64,000 nucleotides of DNA, taken from NCBI GenBank assembly GCA_037893245.1, contig JBAIAA010001113.1:62001-126000 (forward strand). The letters run 5' to 3'. The notes under the pieces are model-generated. The model made no database searches and had not been told where the DNA came from. It worked only from the letters and a program-made list of their open reading frames with translations. Of this stretch, positions 10,044 through 20,677 are shown in pieces (the stretch's first letter is position 1; every line of letters begins with the position of its first letter). Position numbers and translations under genes: made by a program. The DNA is from Crossaster papposus (lineage: Eukaryota > Echinodermata > Asteroidea > Velatida > Solasteridae).

Positions 10044-10960
10044 TCACTCCTGGTCACTGTCCGGGATCGCTGAAGCGCGATTCCATGTTCGCCACCACAC
10101 GTCAGCCGGCTCGCGGAGTCCCCGGGACTCCGTCCGCCGCACAGTGCAGACACCGGTGTACGGATCTTCTACGGACTCGGCCGTCTTCGTGGAGAACTCC
10201 TCCCGCATGAGCACGGTTTCCGTCTGCGAGGCCGCCTCGCTGGTTTTTGTGTGTGGCGCGGCCTTCCTGGAAGAATCACACCTGGTCAGCCCTACCGTGT
10301 GTACGGACCGTGCGGTAAACCATTGGCCGCCGATGAACAGCAGTGTTCCATCCCCGCTTTCACAGGTTATCCGGCGGACATCGTCAGGGCTGGTCGGGCT
10401 GGGGTTGGCCGGCATACTTGGCACAGAAGCGGGAGGCTCGGCTTGACCGCTGGCACCGGAACCGGAGGCAGACACGGCCGCGTGGCTCTTCATGTGTCGA
10501 GCCACATACTCGGGGCGGCGATGCAAACCCGACATTCGTACTGCTTGCCCTTATGCGCTGCATTCTGGTGCCGGCGTCGACCGTAGACACTTGCGTAGGT
10601 TTTCCCGCAAGTCTTGCAGGTGTACCCCGAGGAACTGCAGGGTCTGTCTGCCATGTTGATGTCGGTACCAACTTGGCCTGATGAGTCACTTTGGATGTGT
10701 GTCAAAAATCTCGCTGGCTTGCGTACTACTCGCCCGCGCCGTGTGCGTTTGGGTGCGTTGTTGACTGTCAATAGTTTTCCCCGCTTCTGCACACGCGGGG
10801 CCACCAGTGGTGTGGCGGGGACCAGCTCCGGCCCGGGTAGTGGGCACTGGCGGGGTAACTGTCTCCGGCGGAGCCGTGTGTGCTGGCGGGGTGGCTGGCT
10901 CCGGCGGGGCAGTGTGTGCTGGCGGGGTGGCTGGCCCTGGCGGTGTAGCAGGAACCGACG
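10044..10960 (-). pseudogene. Pro/Thr-rich, basic, C2H2 zinc-finger protein, one frameshift
   Basis: A Pro/Thr/Ala repeat region (PATPPAHTAPPE-like, 10960-10810) leads into KRTRRGRVVRKPARF near 10740, a motif common at the C terminus of Ty3 integrases. A good C2H2 finger follows (YTCKTCGKTYASVYGRRRHQ, second His in QNAAH). A second finger begins YECRVC and finishes LHRRPEYVARHMKSH in another frame, so a 1-2 base indel near 10540 breaks the gene. About 150 residues of low-complexity tail end at 10044. The GC-rich composition differs from its surroundings. It may be a Ty3 element tail or an independent zinc-finger gene. Confidence 0.55.
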
Positions 10961-11067
10961 GGTATTAGGCCTTCGGCTGAGTGCTCAAATTCGTTTGTTT
11001 CGATCCAGCAAGAGTGGGTGTAAATTTTCTGAACAGTTTCGACTAAATAAATGACTCTAGATTACTA

Positions 11068-13866
11068 GAAAAATAGTTCTCCACATATCATCCTGCAGTT
11101 ATTTAATAATCCTGCTGCAAAGAGCGAACTATTTTGGCATCAGGGAAGTTTAAAGACGTAATGCGCCATGTTACAAAATCCGTTCGCGAATGACGCCATC
11201 GCATCACGTGTTACAAATTGTCCAATCCCACACCAGTTTGTCCATGCGGGGTCGACGGTCATGACATGACCTCCAATTTTCATCAAACATGGCGACGTCT
11301 ACTGCAGGCGGTGCGTCAACGTCGCCGACCGACGTAAAACAAAAGAATGTGACTAGTTTGAAGTATTATATGTACGTTGAATCTGTAAAATTAGAAAAAG
11401 TTAAGACCCTATCACAAGTCTCATATGGGATAGATTCACTTCCAGTTCCAAAGAGTGGTTTTAAGTTCAGCGGCAGAGATCGCGAAATTGCCGAACATGC
11501 ATCGTGTGGGCCTTCTTGATCTGCATTATGAAGAAGCACGTGAAACTGAAAGGCAGTCCGACCTGGGATTTCACGGCGGTTCGTAGATAGTAAACGCCTG
11601 AATGCTGCCAGAAAACGCAAACTGGCGGAATACACTTTCGCTGAAGCCTCGGTTTTATCCCCGAAAAAGCTCCGGGTGAGATCGCCTTCTGGTAAAAGAT
11701 CTTCAAGTTTGGGGGTATTGCCTGTCCAGTGCATCATTTGCAGTAAAGTTGAGCTGTTCGTGAATCGACATGGACAACGAATCGATGACAAGCTAGCACA
11801 AGCAAAAACTTCAGATGGAGGTAGGGCCTATTTCATTTATTATACAATCATGACTCTGGTATTATTAATTTTTTTATTGTAATTTTGGAATGATTTGATA
11901 CCAACAATTTGGCTTTAATTTTACAAAACTTTAAGAGCCTGAAATTCTACACACTCGCTTATGTTTAAATTGTTTAAATTGAATTGGTACAGTAGAAAAT
12001 TACTGATAATTAAAATAAGTTATTTTTATGGCAGTTAATTGTTGCGCGTGCGTCCCTTGACTAGTACAACAGTGAATGGTTCTCATGGGACTGCACTTTC
12101 TTTTACTCTCCTTCCGAGTCATAAAGGGAACATAATAATAGTCAAGAGAAGGGGAGAAAATCTATAGAATCAAAAGTCCATGTTAATACCAAAGACGGAA
12201 CTTAATCCTCCTATATATCACTATATAACTGACCATAAAGTGTTTGAAAATATGTATGCATTTTTGTAATGAAAGCAGAAAGAAATAATTAAGTTTACAC
12301 TTTGAATTTCTTTTGAAGGATTGCTTCGTCAAGCAGCAGAGCGTAAAGGAGATGAAAACGTCCTAATTCATATTCGAGACAAAGATTGTGTGGCTCTTGA
12401 GGTGAGATACCACGCGTCATGCTACAAGAACTGAGTAGAGTCTACCACCAACCCGAGATGCGCTGACCCAGCATGCAAAGCACTGTAATTATCAGGCTGC
12501 AATTCAGCGGCAATCGCTACAGCAACAGATTAATACACCATCTCCAGATGGACATGGATGGAAAATGGAGGATGGTAAACTAACAATCACATGGATGACG
12601 AAACCATCTGCACCAGATGTTCTCCTTCAGTGTGTTAGCTGTAGTTGTAAAGTTGGAAAATGTTGTAAAGGGCGATGTTCTTGTCTAAATGCCGATCTAC
12701 CTTGTACCAAATGCAAACATTGCAGCATCTTCAGAGAAGAAGTCGATGTTGTAGATGCAGGCGAGGATGACTTGGATGGTGAATTTTAAAAACTACTTGC
12801 GAGTTAATCATTCTTTCACCAATTTGTGTTAGTATTTAACCGTATCTCTTTACTGTCTCACCTGGGTACTGGACCAAATCTGCCGAAATCCATTAGTTGA
12901 TTAACTTGATTTTCTTTTTATTCATGGGCTAATGTAATCGCCACCGAAGTCTTGCCTCTTGGTTGATGGACTTAGTAAACATGTATATGACGACACTACA
13001 CCCGGCCTTCAGAACAAAGTCCGGCGAAATCTGTCTGTTTATTAGTTGTTGTTTTTGTGTTGTGTATTTTTATTTCCTTGTGGCCCTATGCATCGCTAAT
13101 AAAACTCGGTACATTCTGTAATTTTGCTGAATTAAAAGCTAATTCACACTAATGCTAGTCACATTATGAAAAACCACTCTTTAAAACCTTTATTTTATTT
13201 TTTGATACTTACAATGTACATGTCCTCTGTGAAGCTGTGAACAAATTCTTCAGTGCTAACCAATTTATCACATCTCGAATATGTATGTTTATTTTAAACA
13301 TACTATTATGTACATGTAGTTGGCTGACATATATGGTTTTTTTCTGCAACTATACCCATCTTTGACTTCTAATGGCCCTTTTTATTTTTAATTATAAGCT
13401 TGTTTTTTTTACAAAGAAAATGGTTATCTTTATAACAATATTATATTTTAATATTAATATTATAAGAACAACAATGGTCACGTGTACCAGTTCAGAAAAT
13501 GTTTTGAACAATTTCTATTCACATTTTTTTAAAATTTAGTTTTTAGTAGGTTTTGTTGGCACATATGGCAATCATAGCGCCCTGTGTGCCAATTTTGTTT
13601 AACAATTCTTTTTTTGTGGTTCCATTTAACAAAAAAACAAAGATAATTTGCTGTTACCAAATTTTCAAAATACGTAAACACCTGTTCTTTAATATAAAAT
13701 GTATAGGATTTGTCATACAGGTGCCACAGTGCTGTATTGTTAAAACTGAAAGTGCCAATGTAAGGCCTCAAACCACAAAACGTGCATTCTAGCATACGTG
13801 ATTGTTAATAACTTTAATGAGGTATAACAAAATAACTGCAGCATTTTTTGTGGAGAACTTTTTACC
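11068..13866. mobile_element. 2.8-kb TIR element carrying a cysteine-rich gene
   Basis: The left end (11068-11107) reads AGTTCTCCACATATCATCCT then GCAGTTATTT. The right end, reverse complemented from 13866, reads AGTTCTCCACAAAAAATGCT then GCAGTTATTT. This gives an inverted repeat of about 35 bp with few mismatches. A multi-exon cysteine-rich gene relic lies between them. No target duplication is evident. The element sits between the integrase of Ty3 element B and the zinc-finger region at 10960, apparently splitting them. The interior at 12790-13800 is AT-rich with no gene seen. Confidence 0.65.
11289..12789 (+). pseudogene. internally deleted cysteine-rich invertebrate multicopy protein
   Basis: 11289-11516 opens MATSTAGGASTSPTDVKQKN. 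After frame breaks, 11583-11820 encodes SVLSPKKLRVRSPS and LPVQCIICSKVELF, then a GT donor. After an acceptor at 12317-12318, phase matched, 12319-12434 gives RQAAERKGDENVLIHIRDKD and YHASCYKN. From 12440 another frame reads SLPPTRDALTQHAKH, NTPSPDGHGW and a Cys block, CVSCSCKVGKCCKGRCSC to CTKCKHC, ending at 12789. The order CIIC, YHxSCY, LPPT, GHGW, Cys block recalls a multicopy uncharacterised family of cnidarians and other marine animals, in which several hundred residues separate SCY from LPPT. Here that middle is missing. Confidence 0.6.
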
Positions 13867-13889
13867 TTGTGTTTTTGATGTATTGAACT

Positions 13890-15173
13890 TCATATATGTG
13901 CATTAAAAAAGTAGACCCAGTGTTGCTGGAGCGAAACGCATTTTACAGCCTGTTTTTCAGTGTCAGCTGAAGGCCTATATGTGTGCCGCCCGGCCGGAGG
14001 TTGACGTTTAAACCCACAATCCTGTTTGCTTACCCCATGGCACAGTTTAAGTCTGTCCGCGTGCACCACGACTGGTTTAGCCCGAGGTTTTTTTCTGGAT
14101 TCGGTAGACAACATCCGATAGTCTGTCGACAATCACAAACGGTCCAGTCCAGTTCAGTTCCAGCTTCGGGGACCGTCCTTTCACTCGGTGTTTCTGGTGC
14201 AGCCACACTACTGTTCCTTCACTGTATAGCACTCTCTTTACGTTGCGGTTGTAGTGTCTTTTCTGTAAACGCATGTTTTTACCGAGGGTTTCCCATGTCA
14301 CCTTTTGGGCAAGATGCAATCTGTCTTGTAGCTTCTGCGCATAGTCGGTGGTCATTACCGGTTCGCCATGGGGGCTTGATCCGACAAGAATGTCTACTGG
14401 CATCGCCACCTCTCGACCCAGCATCATTGCGTTGGGTGTCTCCCTTGTAGATTCATGCTCGGAAGACCTGTAGGCCATGGTCAACAAGGCCAGATGCTGA
14501 TCCCAGTCAGTCTGGGACTTATTAACCCACATACTGAGCATATTTTCGATTGTTCGATTAAATCGTTTGATCATACCGTCTGAACGCGGATGGTATGGTG
14601 TGGTCCACGTTTTATAGCCCCAAGAGTACGCACATCTCTCTGAAGACGGCAGATTCGAAATCTCTACCCTGGTCGGAGTGCAGCTCGAGTGGGACGCCGA
14701 ACCTTGCTACGAATTCCTCTACGATCTTCGTCGCCACCGTTTTGGCCTTTTGGTCTGGGATGGGGTAGCACTCTGTCCATTTGGTGAAGTAATCCCCCAC
14801 CACCATGATGCATCTGTTTCCGCGGTCGGTAATAGGTAGGGGTCCCATAATATCCACAGCCACTCTCAGCTCCTACTTGATAGTGCACCATTCCTGCTCG
14901 CTTTGCCCGGGATGGTTGTATACGCTTCTGACACTTTGGGCAGTTTTGGACCCAGCGGCGTGAAGATTGCCGCATTGACGGCCAATAGAAATCACTGCGG
15001 CACAGCCTGGAGAAGGTCTTTGCAATTCCGAGGTGACCAGCCGTCTTCTGGTCATGGAAGTGTCCCATGACTGATGACCTCAGGTCCGGTGGGACCACTA
15101 GTCTAAGCCGAGCACGCTCAGTTGGTCTGACGGCCTCCCAGCAGATGTACAATGTTCCATGCCTCACTACCAA
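13890..15173 (-). pseudogene. integrase with catalytic Glu replaced by Lys (element B)
   Basis: The zinc-binding HHCC region is seen at about 15070-14890 (HDQKTAGHLGIAKTF...CPKCQKR). After a frameshift the core reads AVDIMGPLP (first D, 14860) and HSDQGRDFES (second D, near 14680). After another break comes TTPYHPRSDGMIKRFNRTIE, where the family has GxxERFNRT; the Glu codon is now AAA. The C-terminal GPY/F-like domain (NWTGPFVIVDRLSDVVYRIQ) ends near 14085 and is followed in another frame by KPRAKPVVVHADRLKL. The enzyme would be inactive. Confidence 0.85.
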
Positions 15174-15176
15174 CTG

Positions 15177-16184
15177 TTAATAACGGGCCCACCAGAACTT
15201 CCGCTCCTTACTCCTAGATGAAATATCGTCCCAAGAAGGTCGTTTTCCTTGTCCCTCCAACCATGTTAGAATCTCTTTCAAGTCTTCATCTTTGCTCTGC
15301 GAGAGGGCCACATTCTCTGGGAAGACGTCCTCTGCCCGTTCTAAAGTGCTTGATTCTCCAGCAGAAGTGGATATGGGGCGTGATAGCGATAAGCGTTCTG
15401 ACTGGACAATCGGAGCTGAAACCGGCGGGACGACCTGCACCGGCGTGGCTGCCCGTACCGGGGCTGCCTGCACCGGGGGAGCCGCCTGCACCGGCGGGGC
15501 GGCCTGCACCGGCGGGGCTGCCCGTACCAGGGCTGCCTGCACCGTCGGAGCTGCCTGCACCGACGGGGTTGACATGCTATATGTGCTGTGCTGAACCTCT
15601 GTGACCATCCTTACTTGATGTCCCCCACACCGTAAGCTCCCTACTTGAAGTTCCTTGCCCGAAGCAATCTGTTCTGGCTCCACCTCATGGACACATTGGG
15701 GAAAACACTTCCTAGATAGAGCGTCGGCATTACTGTGCTGGCTACCCGGGCGATGTTCGTTGGCAAAGTCGTAAATGCTCAGCTTCTGAAGCCATCTATT
15801 CAATTGTCCCTGTGGCTTTTTGACTCCGTGTAGCCATTTTAGGGGGCGGTGGTCTGTCCTGACACGGAAACGGTTTCCATACAGATAGTGGTTGTATTTT
15901 TGCACAAAGAAGGTTACTGCCAGTAATTTCCAACGGGTTATGCAGTAGTTCCGCTCACTTTTGGTGAGTGATCTGTTCCCATAAGCCAGTACGCGCTCGT
16001 TGCCGTCCTGTACTTGGGACAGCACGGCCCCGATGGCAAATCCGCTTGCGTCTGTGTCCAGGATAAATTCGGCGTCCGCGCTAGGGTAAGCCAATATCGG
16101 AGCAGATGTCAAGCATATTTTGAGTGTCTTGAATGCTTCTTGGCATTCACTGGTCCACTTGAACCCTTTTCCCTTCTCAGTCAA
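15177..16184 (-). pseudogene. RNase H domain plus PVQAA-repeat linker (element B)
   Basis: 335 codons are open. The first part is a reverse-transcriptase RNase H domain: FILDTDASGFAIGAVLSQVQ with catalytic Asp, RVRTDHRPLKW, and HRPGSQHSNADALSR at its end (about 15745). The following 180 residues are a low-complexity linker with tandem APPVQA units at 15590-15420, then an acidic stretch. A TAA at 15177 separates it from the integrase in the same frame, so a single nonsense change divides one polyprotein. Confidence 0.85.
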
Positions 16185-16214
16185 CCGATGAAGTGGGCGA
16201 GCGATCCCAGCAAA

Positions 16215-17693
16215 TCACCTAATGAACCGCCTGTAATACGAAACGAGGCCAATGAAACTTCGCACATCGGTGGTTGTCATTGGTTGTGGCCAGTCTTGCA
16301 CGGCTTTGACCTTCTCCGGATCCGTGGAAACTCCTTCGGCGAAGACAACATGGCCAAGAAACACTACCTCCTCCTGGAACAGCCTACATTTCTTGGGCTT
16401 CAGTTTCAAGTTTGCTCTACAAAGCCTCTCGAGGACCAGACACAGTCTCTGCATATGTTGCTCGAAGGATCTGCCAAAGACTATCACGTCGTCCAGGTAA
16501 AGAACTGCCACCTGCCATTGCAGCCCCTTCAACACTCGCTCCATCAGGCGCTCAAATGTGGAAGGGGCGTTACAAAGTCCGATAGGCATTGTCACAAATT
16601 GGTATAGTCTCCCACGCCCCGTGCTGAAAGCAGTCTTTGGCCTGTCTTCCTCTGCTACCTCCACTTGCCAATAGCCACAGGCAAGGTCCAGCGTCGTGAA
16701 AAGTTGGGACCCTGCGAGTGAATCCAAACTGTCTTCTATACGCGGCAGTGGGTGAGCGTCTGTTTTAGTCACGTCATTCAATTTCCTGTAGTCAATGCAG
16801 ACTCTGACCGAACCGTCCTTTTTCTTGACCAACACGATCGGTGAGCACCATGGGCTATCAGACTGCTCGATTACACCCTGAGCAAGCATCTTTGCTACCT
16901 CCCGGTCTGCTACTTCTCGTTGGCTAATGGGAGCTCGTCTCGGCCTCTGTCTAATTGGCTGGGCATTCTCTGTCACAATGCGGTGCTTGGCAAGGCTGGT
17001 CCTGCCGATGTCTCCCTCCCCTGTGAAAAATGCATCGCCATATTCTCGCAATAATGATGCCAGTTCTTCCCGTTCTTCCACGTTCAGATTCTTGCAGCTC
17101 AGTTCAAACATGCTTTCCAGGTGTTCTGGAACCTCCAAAGCCGCTTGGGTAACGTCGCTGCCTTCCGCGGTCTGGGGCTCTGTGAACTCAGCTTGGCGTT
17201 GATTTCCCCCGGTCGTCACACTGTCCACGGGATCAAGTATAGCAGCGTCGGTGCCTTCTCGCAACATCCTGGGCTCTGATGATGGATTCAAGAACCTCAC
17301 AGGGATCATCGAGTCTCGTACTCCAACCAGAGCACTGGCTACCAGCAAACTGTGGTCTTCCACTACCTTGTTCCTGTTCTGCAACACTCCCCATGTGGGC
17401 ATTACCCCGGAACTGTTCTGTACCACCTGGCATTCTATAATGACTTCAGTTAAAGGTACCACTACAGTCTCTGTCGTCCGAACACGACATGTTATAGGTT
17501 CCCCTGCGAAGGCTTGCATTGGCATCCGGTACTTGCCTATTTGTAGGCACTCGTCTTCCCAGAGCAATGTGCATTTGTGCTCCCGCAAAAAGTCCAGTCC
17601 GAGGATTGCTTGATCACTGACGTCAGCGACCCACATCATGTGGTCTACCTGGCATTCTCCAAGCACAACTTTCATCTTGGCTCTCCCCACCAC
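16215..17693 (-). pseudogene. protease C terminus and reverse transcriptase (element B)
   Basis: 492 codons are open. ILGLDFLREHKCTLLWEDE near residues 30-50 is the end of the aspartic protease. The RT spans about residues 230-490: EQSDSPWCSPIVLVKKKDGS, CIDYRKLNDVTKTDAHPLPR, FTTLDLACGYWQVEVAEEDR, and the catalytic VLYLDDVIVFGRSF near residue 390. It ends SFIGLVSYYRRFIR at a TGA (16215); sequence beyond continues FAGIARPLHRL in frame, so this is a nonsense mutation within pol. It is the longest intact piece of element B. Confidence 0.9.
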
Positions 17694-17709
17694 GTGTAGT
17701 TCACTTCCA

Positions 17710-18373
17710 TCAGCTTGGCAAAAGGTGCGGTCGGGGGGGGGGGGTGAGGGGCGGCTTCAGTGGCAGTGTTATTCTTTCATAAAGACGAGAGGAAATGAAG
17801 CCCTCCGTTATCCCAGTGTCCAGTAAGAAACTGGTAGTCACTGTAGCTGTAATTTCCACTGCGTCGTCTAGGGTTTTAGGTTTGTCCTGGAACAAAGCCT
17901 GTTTCAAGTCGAACTCAAGCAGAGCGTTCTTGAATTGTTCAATGGCAAATTCTTCTTGGAACACCGGTCCGCTGTCTGGGTATGCTTGCCTGACAAGCTT
18001 TCTAATTGCCTGTCCAAGCTCTGCAACGGTCGCCTCTTTCTAGTTGACAGTTCGGCTCGGTGTCGTATCCGCTGTCGTTTCGACCCAAAGCGGTGGTCCA
18101 GCGCCTTTACCAGTTCCAGGTAGTTTGACTGTGACTCCTTACTGAGAGAGCAGGCTACTTCCAATGCCGGTCCTTTCAGGGCCACGAGCAGGTAATCGGC
18201 CATGCCTGGCATTTCCCAGTTGTTGATTTTTGTTACCCGCTCAAAGTGCACTAAATATTCTTCAAGGCAAGTCAAGCCATCAAACTCGCGGGCCTTCATC
18301 CTCGACGCAGCTGCGGTGGCAGTCCCACTCGCGGTGCGCCGGTCCGCGCCGGCAACAGGAGTACCGCTGTCAG

Positions 18374-18410
<37 letters not shown>

Positions 18411-18458
18411 ACCCACCCCGCCCCGTGGCCGCGGCCCCGGTCGAGCTTGGTCCGCCAC
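17710..18458 (-). pseudogene. gag of element B, poly-Gly tract, zinc knuckle missing
   Basis: The ATG at 18458 begins MADQARPGPRPRGGVG, followed by a glycine run encoded by the C-tract at 18377-18410. A capsid-like stretch (EFDGLTCLEEYLVHFERVTK, YLELVKALDHRFGSKRQRIR) follows. A frameshift near 18040 leads to FQEEFAIEQFKNALLEFDLK. The frame then passes directly into protease-like sequence (FLLDTGITEGFISSRL) with no CCHC motif, so an internal deletion has fused capsid to protease. A second C/G-run at 17731-17741 breaks it from the pol frame. Confidence 0.8.
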
Positions 18459-18553
18459 CCGAAGCCGCTACGGGATCATCAAGGCACAGAGTTTCGTGGG
18501 ACTTACTGGGTTGTATAGTTTAGCATGTACAGTGCAAACATACATCGCAAACA

Positions 18554-18740
18554 TGTAGCGACCTCACGCGCGAGCAGCGGAAGACCTTAAAATCCTTTCT
18601 TCGTGGTCCCGTTTATTCTAATGTCTGGGGCTGGTCTTGCGCGATCCTCCTTACTTGCGCTCGATATAATGCAATTGCAAAAGTAACTGCGTAATAAAAT
18701 GTAAAAAACTAATCCCGCATAGTGTAACACAATGTACATG
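18554..18740 (-). repeat. putative 5' LTR end of element B
   Basis: On minus this ends TCGCTACA at 18554, 96 bp upstream of the gag ATG, and contains AATAAA near 18620. A related sequence lies at 25985-26165, in the same orientation, sharing tgtctggggctggtcttgc and gcaattgcaaaagtaactgc. That recurrence, away from any gag or pol, supports an LTR. The upstream limit is unclear because a MITE begins at 18750. Confidence 0.55.
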
Positions 18741-18749
18741 TAGTAGTTT

Positions 18750-19154
18750 GGTCAATAAGCCATTTGCGCGTGACCCCGAGTTAAATTTAAATAATATATG
18801 GTACACTGACTTGTTCATGTAGCTTGGCACAGTTTAACTTTAAATTCTCCAGACCAAAGACACTGTTGCTATATCACGTGATTCGGGGCAAGCTTTTGCA
18901 TAGTTACGTAAGAGACGCTCAGCACCAATATATTGTTTACAATGGGTGAGAATGGCAAAAAGACACCAGACCATTCCAGAGCTGGGGGTTGCTAGCGTAT
19001 GACGCGTAAGGCTTGCCCCGAATCACGTGATAAAGCAACAGCGTCTTTGGTCTGGAGAATTTAAAGTTAAACTGTGCCAAGCTGTGTGAGCAAGTCAGTG
19101 TACCAGATGTTATTCAAATTTAACTCGGGGTCACGCGCAAATGGATTATTGACC
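18750..19154. mobile_element. 405-bp fold-back MITE
   Basis: The left arm (18750 to about 18895) begins GGTCAATAAGCCATTTGCGC. The right arm ends with its complement (gcgcaaatggattattgacc at 19154), and the arms pair for about 140 bp. The arm core includes tatcacgtgattcggggcaa and its complement near 19020. No coding capacity. It lies between the LTR of element B and the secreted-protein exon. Confidence 0.85.
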
Positions 19155-19270
19155 ATTTGCGTGTGGAATTTGAATAATATCTGTTCACACAGCTTGGTAC
19201 AGTTTACATTTAAATTTCTCCACCAAAGACACTGTTGCTATATCACATGATTCGGGGCATTTACATGCAA
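19155..19270. repeat. third, partial arm of the same MITE
   Basis: Immediately after the MITE, catttgcgtgtggaatttga to catgattcggggcatttaca repeats the left arm in direct orientation with about 10-15 percent divergence. Three arms in a row suggest either a second truncated insertion or unequal recombination within the element. Confidence 0.7.
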
Positions 19271-19894
19271 ATAAGCCTCGCTCTGCTTTTAAAATAAATT
19301 CTAAAGATTTAGCTTTTCGAAGTAATTCCGTTACGTAAGTAGAATAAAAAAGGGCGGAACATACTTTCAGCTAGGCGTATTTAACCCTCGCCAAGTTTCG
19401 ATGTTGTTCATTTAGAAGCATTGGCTTGAACTGTAAACATCGTGCCATACTACCCGTGCCTAAACAAACAAGTATTATTATTTTTTTTTTAATTAGGCCT
19501 ACCAATGATTTTGTTGTACAGGTGCACCTGGATGTTGGTTGTACGTTCGGTAATTTTTAAGTCGTCTTCGGAGGACCGAATTCGTTGGAATGGTTCGGTT
19601 TATTTTGAAGCTTTTTTGTCCACGTAAATTAACCTAGTGTTTGAAATGTCGTACAGAGTAGCCGCGTCAGACCACAATTATGAAGTATATGTATGGGTAT
19701 TTTTTGTTTGTATAGTCTCGTAATAGTGATTCATATCACATTCACTCCCCCACCCCCCCCCCCCCAAAAAAAAAAAAAAAAAAAAAAAACCTAGTTCAGT
19801 GTCGGACTTGTACGTCAACATTTACTGAACTGCCTCGATAATATGCGGTTAACTGCCAATATTTTGTGATGTTTCTCTTTTGGTTGCTTTCTAG
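19271..19894. other. intergenic or intronic sequence before the secreted-protein exon
   Basis: No gene is seen. It contains a mononucleotide junction at about 19745-19790 (C-run followed by a long A-run) and ends in a pyrimidine-rich stretch and AG at 19893-19894, an apparent splice acceptor for the next exon. Confidence 0.4.
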
Positions 19895-19902
19895 ACCTCA
19901 TC

Positions 19903-20032
19903 ATGGTAGGAATGAAGCTAGTGTTCCTTTTGTCGTTGGTGGTCGGCGCGTTTGTGGCCTGCAATGCTGAGACCGACACTCTCGACAGCCTACTGCAGCG
20001 GATGCGCGACGAAATTCGCGCCCAATGTGGCG
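19903..20032 (+). CDS. first coding exon of a secreted protein
   Basis: The ATG at 19903 (tcATGG) starts MVGMKLVFLLSLVVGAFVAC followed by NAETDTLDSLLQRMRDEIRA. This is a textbook signal peptide: short basic start, hydrophobic core, likely cleavage after CNA. A charged, helix-prone segment and a Cys follow. The exon ends GGCG|GTAAGT, a near-perfect splice donor, in phase 1. An acceptor AG at 19893-19894 gives an exon of 138 bp with 8 bp of 5' UTR. Later exons are not recognised downstream; a MITE and a Penelope element occupy the following DNA. The function is unknown. Confidence 0.65.
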
Positions 20033-20091
20033 GTAAGTATTGCTTATAAACATTATTTTTCTTTTCGTTTTCTGCAATGACCGACCTTGTA

Positions 20092-20572
20092 GATTTGCTA
20101 AACTATACATTTTTGGAAACGTTAGGATATACTCAACATGGAAACTAATGTTTACATTTGTTTTTAGGTTCTTTTGAAAAAAATGGTTCTTTAATGTGAC
20201 GTGCGTACGTGACACATGCAAAGTCATTGGGTGTCACATTAAAGGTCCATTTTTTTCCAATGCCCTATATATCTGGAAGTATACGTCCAATTGGGTTCAA
20301 ACTTGGTATGCAGGTATGGCGGGATGTGTTTTATATATATAAATGGAAGTGACATAATGATACGTCATCGTGTGATTTGTTATGATTTTGTTTAATTGTT
20401 TGACCTTTAAGTCATATCTGATCAACAGAACATAATAAATTCAAAATTCTTTTTTTAATATGTTTATTGGGTCATAGACATATGCACAAAGAACAAATAA
20501 GAGCAAATGTAAACATTGGTTGTCATGTTAAGTATATCTTAACGTTTCCAAAAATGTATAGTTTAGCAAATC
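20092..20572. mobile_element. 481-bp MITE with TA duplication in the intron
   Basis: The left end GATTTGCTAAACTATACATT continues TTTGGAAACGTTA. The right end is its reverse complement, and TA flanks both sides (20090-20091, 20573-20574). The arms pair for about 70 bp. Insertion lies 59 bp after the splice donor of the secreted-protein exon. TA duplication and long inverted repeats suggest a Tc1/mariner-type or related MITE. No coding sequence. Confidence 0.85.
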
Positions 20573-20677
20573 TACACACAAACTGAACGAAAATACATAA
20601 GAAACATGACTTATGGGTTGGGTGCGGTCCAATCATTGATCGTGAATTTGAAGTATTAGGAACAAAGCCATATTATT

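Larger units (their letters stand above)
13867..18740 (-). mobile_element. Ty3/gypsy retrotransposon B, minus strand
   Basis: Reading right to left: LTR-like 18740-18554, gag 18458, protease and RT 17693-16215, RNase H 16184, integrase 15173-13890. Domain order is that of Ty3/gypsy. Defects include a lost zinc knuckle in gag, an in-frame stop after the RT, a stop after the RNase H linker, an integrase frameshift, and a Lys in place of the catalytic Glu. It may continue past the inserted TIR element to 9226. Confidence 0.85.

Noticed and set aside
14077..18458. Host gene with antisense open frames on plus
   Set aside because: Plus-strand frames here mirror the minus-strand gag/pol with conserved RT, RNase H and integrase motifs.
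18202..18558. Plus-strand proline-rich frames opposite gag
   Set aside because: They are the antisense of the poly-Gly and GC-rich gag region.
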